Assembly (NCBI GenBank): GCA_009377525.1
Contig: WHTW01000020.1
Span: 1 to 64,000, forward strand
Direction of reading: 5' to 3'
Origin: Rhodospirillales bacterium
Lineage (GTDB): Bacteria > Pseudomonadota > Alphaproteobacteria > Reyranellales > Reyranellaceae
DNA length: 64,000 bases
Positions 16,700-24,392 of the stretch are shown here, piece after piece; position 1 is the first letter of the stretch; each line of letters starts with the position of its first letter. Position numbers and translations under genes: made by a program. The notes beneath the pieces are model-generated. The model was not told the DNA's origin. It did not search any database and saw only the letters and a program-made list of their open reading frames with translations.

Positions 16700-17905
16700 T
16701 CATCCTCGCTTGTCTGAAACCACCACGCCTTCCTTCAGCACGAGCTGGAGCTTGCGCACATTCTGGATGTCCTCCAGCGGATTGCCGCCGACCACGATCA
16801 GATCGGCCAGCTTGCCGACCTCGATCGTGCCGAGCTCGTCGCCGACGCCGCAGACCGCCGCGCCGTTGCGGGTCGCCGCGACCAGCGCCTGCCACGGCGT
16901 GGCGCCATCGCGGACCCACAATCCCAGCTCGAGCAGGGCGGCGTCCTTGAGCGGCCGGATGTCCGACCCCAAGGCCATCTTGACGCCGGCCTCGAGCGCC
17001 TTCGCGAAGCCGTCGCGATGGACGTCCGCCGCCGCGTCGGCGCGGCAGCACAACGCATGCGCCATGTTGCGCTGCCTGACCCAGCGCTGCTCCCAGTCGT
17101 TGTTCGCCTGGTCGGGCGTGAGGTGGCTGATCGCCAGGGTGGGGACGTACCAGGTGTCGTGTTCCAGGAACAGCTCGATGCATTCGTCATCGAGGATGTA
17201 ACCGTGCTCGACGCTGTGCGCCCCCAGCCGGATGGCGTTCTTGACCGCTTCGGGGTTGGTCGCATGGGCCATCACCTTGAACTCGCGCAGGTGACAGATC
17301 TCGAAGGCCGCCTTCAGCTCGTCCTGCAGCAGGAAGGAGTGCCGGTGGAGGTCCCAGGCCGGCCCCAGGATGCCACCCGACAGGTTCAGCTTGATGTGGT
17401 CGACGCCATTCTTGATCTGCTCGCGGATCGCCTTGACGAAGCCGTAGGGTCCGTCGCACTCGAGCGCATGGCCGGAGGTCAGGAAGTGGCCGCCGGTGGT
17501 CGTGAGGAAGTGGCCGGAGGCGAACAGGCGCGGCCCGACATACTGGCCCGAGTCGAAGGCGCGCTTCCAGGCGACATCCATGTAGTGGTGCGCGCCGGCG
17601 CAGCGCAGGCCGGTGATGCCGGACTCGGTGAGGGCCGCCATCAGTCGATGGCCGAACAGCGTCACCTGGTCGGCGAGCGGCATTTCCGTCGGCAGGTAGT
17701 AGTCCGGATGAATGTGGACGTCCCACAGTCCCGGCATCAGCCAGGCGCCGCGGAGGTCGATCCCGGTGGCGTCCCCTGCCGCAGGCACGCTGCCGTCGGT
17801 GCGGATCTCGCGGATACGTCCGTTCTCGATCAATACCGCCGCACCCTCGACCGCCGTGGGCCGGACGCAGTCGATCAGCGTGGCGTTCGTGAGGAGCGTT
17901 CGCAC
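16700..17905 (-). CDS. Amidohydrolase (imidazolonepropionase/prolidase-like)
   Basis: 401 residues from GTG 17905; this start leaves seven bases after the upstream stop, whereas TTG 17935 would overlap it. The amidohydrolase features are clear: LMPGLWDVHIHPD (metal-binding His-x-His), HATNPEAVKNAIRLGAHSVEHG with further metal histidines, and GSDIRPLKD supplying the catalytic Asp. This is the subtype I layout seen in imidazolonepropionase, prolidase-like and aryldialkylphosphatase-like enzymes. No signal peptide is seen. It is the second gene of a two-gene leftward unit after a 64-residue protein. Confidence 0.88.
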   Translation of the reverse strand: MRTLLTNATLIDCVRPTAVEGAAVLIENGRIREIRTDGSVPAAGDATGIDLRGAWLMPGLWDVHIHPDYYLPTEMPLADQVTLFGHRLMAALTESGITGLRCAGAHHYMDVAWKRAFDSGQYVGPRLFASGHFLTTTGGHFLTSGHALECDGPYGFVKAIREQIKNGVDHIKLNLSGGILGPAWDLHRHSFLLQDELKAAFEICHLREFKVMAHATNPEAVKNAIRLGAHSVEHGYILDDECIELFLEHDTWYVPTLAISHLTPDQANNDWEQRWVRQRNMAHALCCRADAAADVHRDGFAKALEAGVKMALGSDIRPLKDAALLELGLWVRDGATPWQALVAATRNGAAVCGVGDELGTIEVGKLADLIVVGGNPLEDIQNVRKLQLVLKEGVVVSDKRG

Positions 17906-17912
17906 AGGCCGG

Positions 17913-18107
17913 TTACTCGCGTTCCCCGTTCGCAAGTTCCTCGATTGCGTCCCGGCTCAACTCTTTCATTCCAGTCTGCAGGTCCGCGACGGTGACCCCT
18001 TCGGTATTCTTCAGATCATTCAGCGCGTCGAGGACCTGATCAGCGGTGTCGCAGCCGATGTCGGTTCTTCCCGGGACGTGGATCACGAATCGTGTCTTTG
18101 GCGGCAT
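17913..18107 (-). CDS. Small acidic protein of unknown function
   Basis: 64 residues from ATG 18107, chosen because GGAGAAAGAC precedes it closely; an ATG at 18125 lacks such a site. The protein (MPPKTRFVIHVPGRTD..) has a predicted beta start and two helices and no known motif. It ends seven bases before the amidohydrolase start, so the two are probably cotranscribed. Confidence 0.6.
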   Translation of the reverse strand: MPPKTRFVIHVPGRTDIGCDTADQVLDALNDLKNTEGVTVADLQTGMKELSRDAIEELANGERE

Positions 18108-18316
18108 GTCTTTCTCCTCTGTCATGGCCAGTCTACGCTTGGGACGGACGGCTCCCTAGCCTCTCGATCATCAGGAGGTGGCCGAATGCGAACGGCCCGA
18201 GACAACCACATCGATGCCGGCCGCCGCGGGAACGCCCACGTCTCGCAGGACCTGCCAATCGCCCGTCGAGGCCGGCCGTTGACGTTTCGCCTGCCCGCCC
18301 ATAGAGCGGAGAGCGC

Positions 18317-18697
18317 ATGCTCATCACCTTCACGATCGACCACAAGGCCCGCACCGTCGAGGCGACGTTTGACGGCCATCTCGTCCTGAAGGACGTCGAG
18401 GACTTCTGCGATGCCGTGGTCGGCCAGGACGCGCTGCCCTACCGCAAGCTGATCGACGGCCGTACCGCAACCGGCACCTACACGGACGCCGACGTCATGG
18501 CCCTGGGGGGCCGCCTTGCCGCCTATGCGACGCTCGGCAAGCGCGGCGCCCTGGCGCTCGTGCCCGCGCCCGCGCCCGACACGTCCCTTGAACTTGCGGA
18601 CCGGCTCCTGAACCTCGGCAAGGACGGCCGACCGGCCAAGGCTTTTCTGTCGATCGACGACGCCCGCAAGTGGCTCGCCGCGCAGCCCGAGACCTAG
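18317..18697 (+). CDS. STAS/SpoIIAA-like protein
   Basis: 126 residues from ATG 18317 behind GGAGAG. The alternating strands and helices (ITFTIDHKARTVEATFDGHL, then YRKLIDGRTATGTYTDADV, then GALALVPAP) match the SpoIIAA-like/STAS-related fold found in small single-domain alphaproteobacterial proteins. Such proteins are thought to bind lipids or partner proteins, but the role is not known. The TAG stop (18695-18697) lies inside CTAGAGC, the left end of repeat copy D. Confidence 0.65.
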   Translation: MLITFTIDHKARTVEATFDGHLVLKDVEDFCDAVVGQDALPYRKLIDGRTATGTYTDADVMALGGRLAAYATLGKRGALALVPAPAPDTSLELADRLLNLGKDGRPAKAFLSIDDARKWLAAQPET

Positions 18698-18780
18698 AGC
18701 ATGATGGGTCCAGCTGGAATCAACCGGACCCATCATGCCCTGTGAAACCGCGATCACCCGTGCGCGCGGATAAGATGGCT
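18694..18780. repeat. Double-hairpin repeat, copy D (truncated)
   Basis: Left end CTAGAGC, hairpin 1 with two mismatches near its loop, and the connector are present. The sequence departs from the family at about 18775, within the left arm of hairpin 2. Its CTAG supplies the stop codon of the STAS-like gene. Confidence 0.85.
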
Positions 18781-18790
18781 CGCCCGCGCT

Positions 18791-19739
18791 TCAACGGAGA
18801 CTCTTCGTGGTCTCCCGGCACCGCATGGCGGCTGTCATGCGCAGCTGGTCGGCCCAGTTCTGGATGCCAAGCCAATAGTCCATCAGCAGCTGCGCCCGCA
18901 GGAAGAGCCGCATCTCGTCGTCGATCCTTTCGGCCCGGAGCTTCGGATCGTCGCGCAACCTGGCGCTCACCTGCCCGTCGAGATGGGCAATCATCAGCCT
19001 CACATCGTCGTCGGAGAGAATCAGGAGCGCCTTCTTGTCCTCCGGCATTCCAGCCATCAGCGTCGGAATGATGGCCTCCGACCTCGCGAGCGTGAGGCGC
19101 ATCTCCTGATCCTGCTCATTGGAAGACGTGGCCAGGTGGTGAGCCGTGCCCATCGCGCCACGAGGCCTGTTCTGCGTCCCCATCTCGCTGTTCACGTAGA
19201 GGTGCGCGCCCGCGAGCGGCAGAAAGCGGAAGGGTGCCATCATCACCGTCATCCACTTCTCTTTCCAAAGCTGCTGCGGAACGATCTCGAGGGCCTTGAT
19301 GAGCCACTGCGGGGGCGTCAGCAGCATGCGGCCGCCGGCCACCGCCGCCTGATGCTGGGCCTGGCGCGCCACCACCTGCTGCGCAACGGTCGCCGCCGCC
19401 TGCGCTTCCGCCGCCGCGGCCCGGGCGGCCACGTTCGGCAACAGGCGCTGCATCACCGTGTTGGTCAACAATCGCCCGGTTCCCCGCATGACCGCCTGGT
19501 TGACCAACGTGCCGATGCCCAGCGAAAGCGGCGGATGCGATTGCCAGCCCGGCATTGAAGATATTCTGCGCCTTCGCACGCAACTGGGATTTCATGTCCA
19601 GGCTCAGCAGGATGTCCTGGTATTCGCGCACGCACTGGTTGCTGCGCTGGTAGAGCCGCTCGGACTGGGCGCCGAGCCATACCCAGGCTATGAATTGAGC
19701 CAGGCTTTCATTGGCCGCTCGCCCCACATTTCCGGCCAT
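18791..19739 (-). pseudogene. Hypothetical alanine-rich protein, one frameshift
   Basis: ATG 19739 has a strong GGGAGGTGG site and opens MAGNVGRAANESLAQFIAWVW. The reading frame must shift near 19520, in a GGG run, to continue as IGTLVNQAVMRGTGRLL and on to the stop at 18791, for a total of about 316 residues. Residues 80-130 are alanine- and glutamine-rich and probably coiled coil; the C-terminal 120 residues are charged and helical. No known domain was recognised. Removing one G restores the frame, so an assembly error is plausible. Confidence 0.6.
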
Positions 19740-19970
19740 AGCCACCTCCCCAAAGGTCCCACCGCGCAGGATACTTTCGCAACGCTCCTCGACACGAGCA
19801 GCGCTTGCGACGCCATGACTTGTCTTCCGGCCTGGTTTTCCCTGCGGCGGCGCCGCAATGGGCGTCGTCCCGGTACAGCGCCAAGGCCGCAAGGCTCTCG
19901 TGCGTCGTGCTTTTCCCCCAAACCCACCCACGGGCCAGTGAGCGAGACTACACGTCAAGCGTGCGAACGC

Positions 19971-20224
19971 CTAGCCCGGAAGGCCGCGTCTCCGCCCCTC
20001 GGCCGACGCGCAAGGGCGGCCGACGCGGTTGCGGCGGGCAATCCATTCGGCCGCCTCGTCCTTCAGCCCGAGATGGCCGCAGCAGCTGATCGGGGTGTTG
20101 CAGTGGCCGGCGAACTCTGCGTCGGCCACCGAGGCGCGCAGGTGCGGCAGCGCCTCCTCGTCACGTGCAAGGCCGGCCGGCGTTCTCCCCGCAGCAGCCG
20201 TCCGATCTCCTCGATGATCTCCAT
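19971..20224 (-). pseudogene. Small hypothetical protein downstream of DUF697 gene, frameshifted
   Basis: ATG 20224 lies ten bases after the stop of the DUF697 gene and has CGAGGAG before it. After MEIIEEIGRLLRGER the good coding sequence continues in another frame as GLARDEEALPHLRASVADAE and GHCNTPISCCGHLG, ending at TAG 19971. A single-base indel near 20170 joins them into about 84 residues. The cysteine/histidine cluster CNTPISCCGH may bind metal. No family was recognised. Confidence 0.4.
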
Positions 20225-20234
20225 CTCCTCGGGA

Positions 20235-21146
20235 TCACTCAAGCGGCAGCGGCCGGATCTCCGCCTTGGCGACCGCGCCAAGCGTGAGCATGCGCCGGGC
20301 GACGACCAGGGCCTCGCCGGCCGTGCCCACGACGGCCGCGGCCAGGCGGTCATGCGCCGCCCTCATGGCGAACTCGACAGCCGTGCTCATGAGCGCGGTC
20401 GTGGAGGCCAGGAACAGCGAGCGGGTCATCACCCGGAAGAGGCTGCGCAAGCCGTGCCGCAGGCCATAGACCGCCATGAGATCGCGGATCAGGACCAGGC
20501 TCAGCACCATGACCACGACGGCGTCGAGCGCCGGATGCGGACACGACGACACGCCGAAGGCGGCGCGCAGCGCGGCCTTCTGGATCTGCTGATCGGCCTG
20601 CTGGTCCATCGCCCCGAAGATCTCGCGATTGAGCAGCTCGATGACGTCGCGGTCCGAGTGATGCGGCTGCAGTGCCAGGGCGGCGGCATTGAGCCTGCCC
20701 AGGATCAGCGGCTTGTCCGAATACACCGCGCGCAGGGCGGCCAGCAGCCGCATGCCGCTGCCGGCACCGTCCAGCTTGGCGAGCTGCACCGCCATCTCGC
20801 GGGCGCGCTCGGCCGACTTGAGTTTGCGCAGCGCCCGCATCTGCTGGGCGACCAGCCAGAACAGGGAGGCGACCAGCACGACCAGCGCCACGAAATAGAG
20901 TCCATCCACGACGCTGCGCTCGCGCAGGGCGCTCAGCGCCAGCGTCACCGCCGAACTTAGGGCGATCAAGGCGAAGATCAGGGCGGCCGAGCCCAGCGCC
21001 AGCCAGGCGGCGAGGCCCACGCGGCGACCACCCGAGGGGCCGCCGCCCGGCTCCTCGATGACCGAAGGCGTCGGTTCGGCGACCGGCAACTCCCCCGGCC
21101 TGAACTCCCTGTCCACGAGCTCCCTGTCGGCGGCGGATACCGTCAT
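20235..21146 (-). CDS. TIGR01620/DUF697 (YcjF-like) membrane protein
   Basis: 303 residues. An acidic, proline-rich N-terminus is followed by two hydrophobic segments at about 45-70 and 83-105, and a C-terminal hydrophobic DUF697 region at about 200-290 (including ALDAVVVMVLSLVLIRDLMAVYG). This is the YcjF layout, and the gene just upstream encodes the usual partner, a YcjX-like NTPase, 21 bases away. The pair is widespread in proteobacteria; an envelope stress role has been suggested, but the biochemical function is not established. Confidence 0.85.
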   Translation of the reverse strand: MTVSAADRELVDREFRPGELPVAEPTPSVIEEPGGGPSGGRRVGLAAWLALGSAALIFALIALSSAVTLALSALRERSVVDGLYFVALVVLVASLFWLVAQQMRALRKLKSAERAREMAVQLAKLDGAGSGMRLLAALRAVYSDKPLILGRLNAAALALQPHHSDRDVIELLNREIFGAMDQQADQQIQKAALRAAFGVSSCPHPALDAVVVMVLSLVLIRDLMAVYGLRHGLRSLFRVMTRSLFLASTTALMSTAVEFAMRAAHDRLAAAVVGTAGEALVVARRMLTLGAVAKAEIRPLPLE

Positions 21147-21167
21147 GTCTTGCCTCTCATTGGCCTT

Positions 21168-22553
21168 TCAGGCGATCAGCGATTGCAGGACCTTGTCGAG
21201 ATTTATGTGCGGCAACGGCCTGTCGAAAGGGGCACCAAGCCGCGGCGGCGCAAATTCCCGGATGTTGAACACGAAGCTCGCCCAGCTTTCGCGGTCGGGG
21301 ATCTGCCCCGGGATCTCGCCCGGCCGCACTTCGACGGCGTCCGACCGTCCGTTGGGAACGCCGCGCACGAATTGCAACGCCTCGCCCTGCCACAGCCGCG
21401 TCTCCTGCGTGGTCGCCCGCACCGAGGCGATCGCCAGCAGGCCGGATTGGCGGGCATTGGCGCGCATGAACGGCTCGCCCAGCATGTCGCGCAGCAGGCC
21501 GACGAGATTGTTGAGCTGGCCGGAGGTGATGTGGTCCGCCTTGGTCGCCACCAGGGACAGGCGATCGAGCCGGCCCACCGGCAGGACCGCGGCCAGCGGG
21601 TGGCGCAGCTCCTCGAAGGCCTCGACCACCGTGCGGGTCGCGAGCGCGAGATCGGCGAACGATTCCTGGCCGCGTTGCAGCGCGGTCAGCAGATCGACCA
21701 GCACGACCTGCCGGCGCAACCGGCCGAACACCAGGCTGTAGAAGCGCCGAACCAGCTTGCGGTACGCCTCGTAGCGCCGCGCCAGCACCCCGCCGTTCGT
21801 CCCGGCCCGCGCCCCGCGCGCGCGGCTGAACGGAAAGAACAGCGACTCGAGCGGCGTGGTGCCGGCGAGGAACCGGCCCGGCTGCAGGTAGGACAGGCCT
21901 TCCGCGCGACACCGCTTCAGATAGTCGACGTAAGCGCCGCCGATGCGGGCCAGCGCAAAAGGATCCTCCGCGGCCGTGGGATCGAGCGCCTGCGCCTGTG
22001 CCTGCCAACCGCCCGAGAGCGCCGCCCGCTTCCCTGAATTGGCCAGCTCCTCCATCTCGGCCGACCATTGCTCGTAGTCGAGCGACAGCAGCGGCAGGTC
22101 GAGCAGCCACTCGCCGGGATAGTCGATGAGATCGAGATGGAGCGTCTGCGGCTCGAGCAGGCGCCGGTCGAGCCGCGGCGCCGGCGCCAGCCGCAACCGC
22201 ACCCTCACCCCGCTCAACCCTTCCGTCGGCGCCGGCCAGCGCGGCGGCTCGGCCACAAGCTCGGCAAGGCGCTCGGCGTACGGAAAGCGCGGCAGGCCCG
22301 GGAGGTCCTGCAGCTCGACCGCGCGCACGCGCTCGCGCCAGGGAAAGAACGGAAAGGCCTCGACGGGCGCATCCTTGGCGTGCAGCAGCGCATGCACGAA
22401 GGACGTCACGAACACGGTCTTGCCCGCGCGCTGCAGGCCGGTGACGGCGATGCGATACGAGCCGCGGCTCAGCGGCGAGGCACTGGCGAGCGCAGAAGCG
22501 ATGGCATCGAGGGAATCGGCCGCGAGGCCTCCCAGCCGGGGAAACAGCGTCAT
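21168..22553 (-). CDS. YcjX-like P-loop GTPase/ATPase
   Basis: 461 residues from ATG 22553. The Walker A motif GLQRAGKT is at residues 39-46, followed by a dense conserved segment containing LQDLPGLPRFPYAERL and LIDYPGEWLLDLPLL, which are signatures of the YcjX/DUF463 family. It is cytoplasmic and normally acts with the YcjF-like membrane protein encoded directly downstream. The start codon is 21 bases from repeat copy E, so the repeat lies where the promoter or leader would be. Confidence 0.9.
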   Translation of the reverse strand: MTLFPRLGGLAADSLDAIASALASASPLSRGSYRIAVTGLQRAGKTVFVTSFVHALLHAKDAPVEAFPFFPWRERVRAVELQDLPGLPRFPYAERLAELVAEPPRWPAPTEGLSGVRVRLRLAPAPRLDRRLLEPQTLHLDLIDYPGEWLLDLPLLSLDYEQWSAEMEELANSGKRAALSGGWQAQAQALDPTAAEDPFALARIGGAYVDYLKRCRAEGLSYLQPGRFLAGTTPLESLFFPFSRARGARAGTNGGVLARRYEAYRKLVRRFYSLVFGRLRRQVVLVDLLTALQRGQESFADLALATRTVVEAFEELRHPLAAVLPVGRLDRLSLVATKADHITSGQLNNLVGLLRDMLGEPFMRANARQSGLLAIASVRATTQETRLWQGEALQFVRGVPNGRSDAVEVRPGEIPGQIPDRESWASFVFNIREFAPPRLGAPFDRPLPHINLDKVLQSLIA

Positions 22554-22574
22554 GGGTTGGCTGGAATGCGCGGG

Positions 22575-22702
22575 CTAGAGCGGAATCCGATCAGATGGAA
22601 CCGCGCGCGGTTCCATCTGATCGGATTCGCGCGCACGGGCGATGTTTGTTTCACAGGGCACAATCCGTCCAGCTGATTCCAGCTGGACGGATTGTGCTCC
22701 AG
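22575..22702. repeat. Double-hairpin repeat, copy E
   Basis: 128 bases, left end CTAGAGC, perfect 46-base palindrome, connector, perfect 16-bp hairpin 1, right end GCTCCAG. It differs from copy F at only three positions and has the same orientation, 893 bases apart. The rest of the 358-base gap to 22911 shows no gene. Confidence 0.95.
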
Positions 22703-22911
22703 GACGCGGCGGGTGCGGAACACATGGCGCCAGTGTAGTCTGGTCTGTGGCAATTTGCCGGCTCTGACCGTCATTCCGCCCATGAAGGCGGGGCGCACCT
22801 GTTCACGACGATCCAGAGCCACGGCGAACCAAGGACCTTCGCCTGCGACGGCCCGATGCTGGGCCCGAGCCTGGGCCCGTGCCCGGCCCATGCCTTGCTA
22901 CGGCGTGCTGG

Positions 22912-23325
22912 CTACCCGCGGTCGTCCGTTCCACGGTATTCGAGGCTCAACACGATGCCGCGTGCGGCGGTGTCCTGAGGTTCGTCCTTGCCAGCGTCGT
23001 CATCGAAAAACAGGTCGTTCTCGGGGACCTGCAAGGAGGCGCCTGCCTTCACGGTCGATCGATGCCAGCCCTGGCCCGCAGTGCTGAAGACGTGAATCAC
23101 CAGCCAGAAGCTGGGGAGGCCCACCGCGGGAATGTCCAACTCCACCCTTTCCTGATGAGCGGGACGCAATTCACGATCCTCGAACCACCAGACCTTCGAC
23201 ATCTTGCTGGGAACCTCGGCGGCAGAGATACGCACGAGTTGCCGGCGTCGGGACTTCGCGCAGGCCGTTACCCGCAAGGGTCGCCTGCCGTCGGTCACCT
23301 TCACGTAGACCGGTCCCACCGTCAT
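22912..23325 (-). CDS. Hypothetical protein between two repeats
   Basis: 137 residues from ATG 23325. The middle is rich in strands and tryptophan (VWWFEDRELRP, FWLVIHVFSTAGQGWHR) and the end is acidic (ENDLFFDDDAGKDE), so it looks like a beta-sandwich domain rather than frame noise. No signal peptide and no recognised family. It is enclosed by repeat copies E and F in direct orientation. Confidence 0.5.
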   Translation of the reverse strand: MTVGPVYVKVTDGRRPLRVTACAKSRRRQLVRISAAEVPSKMSKVWWFEDRELRPAHQERVELDIPAVGLPSFWLVIHVFSTAGQGWHRSTVKAGASLQVPENDLFFDDDAGKDEPQDTAARGIVLSLEYRGTDDRG

Positions 23326-23467
23326 GCCAGATCCCGGAATTTCGTTCGCGGAAGAATCACCGTGTCAGCTGGTATCGTCGACGATGTCAAGCAAGACTGC
23401 GATGTCCGCTCCCCTGCCGAGCCGCCGGCGCGATCCTGCGGCAGGGTGGGAGCAGGCGCTGTCATGG

Positions 23468-23595
23468 CTAGAGCGGAATCCAATCAGATGGAACCGCGCG
23501 CGGTTCCATCTGATCGGATTCGCGCGCACGGGCGATGTTTGTTGCACAGGGCACAATCCGTCCAGCTGATTCCAGCTGGACGGATTGTGCTCTAG
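23468..23595. repeat. Double-hairpin repeat, copy F
   Basis: 128 bases with intact ends CTAGAGC and GCTCTAG; the long palindrome has one mismatch and hairpin 1 is perfect. The right-hand CTAG supplies the TAG stop (23594-23592) of the EipB-like gene. Confidence 0.95.
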
Positions 23596-24392
23596 TTCGA
23601 TCCCGGGCAGCTCGGCGCGTCGCGCATCTGCAGGTCCCGCAGATGTGCCGCCACCGTGACCACGCCCGCATCGACGATCAGACCGCCCAGGACACCCGAG
23701 TCGAAGAGGCGGCCACGCAACGCCAGGAGGGGCTTCTCGTCGCGCTGGCCCACCCGCGTGACGGCCATGGTGAACGGCCAGGATCGCGTGCCGGGCACCT
23801 CGACGCGGCGTTGCGACGGCGGCGTCGCCTCGGCGGTCGCGGCAGTCGACCATTTCACGTCGAGCAGGAAGGCATCACCCTGGGCCTCGGGGACGAACAG
23901 GAGCAACGGGAACGACTCGCTTTGCCGCCCCAGCCGCCTCAGCAGATAGTCCACCGCCGCGACGGGCATCAGGGTGAGCGACGGCAGGACCGATTGCTCC
24001 CGGCCATCCGGCGTCGTCCTGTCGACCCGCCAAGCGCCCTCCTTCCTCTCCACCGTGCCCCGCACCTCGCGTTCGGCGCCGTTCACGACCTGGACGGCGC
24101 GCCAGGCGAAGCCGTTGCCACGCGGCTCCTCGCCCTCCAGGCGCGAGGTGAAGCTCACCCTGAGCGACGGGGTGAGCGACGCATCGATCGAAAGCTCGCG
24201 CCGGATGCGCCACCCGTCGCACTCCAGCGCGACGTCCTGGACGATGGTGCCGATGCGCGTCGCATTGAGAGCGGTGCCGAGACGCAGCGTGTACTCCGCG
24301 CGGTGCGGCTGCAGTTGGGCGCCGGCGAGGCCCGGGACCACCAGCGCCGCAGCAGCGGCCAATGCAGAGGCCAGCCTGGCGACGCCCTTCAT
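23592..24392 (-). CDS. EipB-like (DUF1849) periplasmic envelope protein
   Basis: 266 residues with a clear signal peptide ending VPGLAGA near residue 25. The mature part begins PHRAEYTLRL and shows the EipB pattern: ECDGW, a long beta-rich barrel, WPFTMAVTR, and a final strand-rich repeat. Only two cysteines are visible, Cys58 and Cys262, the same arrangement as the stabilising disulfide of Brucella EipB. The start overlaps the hpnN stop in ATGA, so it is made together with the hopanoid transporter, suggesting a role in envelope lipid organisation. Stop codon TAG is part of repeat copy F. The family assignment is by pattern, not by search. Confidence 0.75.
   Translation of the reverse strand: MKGVARLASALAAAAALVVPGLAGAQLQPHRAEYTLRLGTALNATRIGTIVQDVALECDGWRIRRELSIDASLTPSLRVSFTSRLEGEEPRGNGFAWRAVQVVNGAEREVRGTVERKEGAWRVDRTTPDGREQSVLPSLTLMPVAAVDYLLRRLGRQSESFPLLLFVPEAQGDAFLLDVKWSTAATAEATPPSQRRVEVPGTRSWPFTMAVTRVGQRDEKPLLALRGRLFDSGVLGGLIVDAGVVTVAAHLRDLQMRDAPSCPGSN

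Noticed and set aside
1501-23595. The scattered repeats as a CRISPR array
   Set aside because: They are kilobases apart, palindromic and of mixed orientation, with no spacers and no cas genes.
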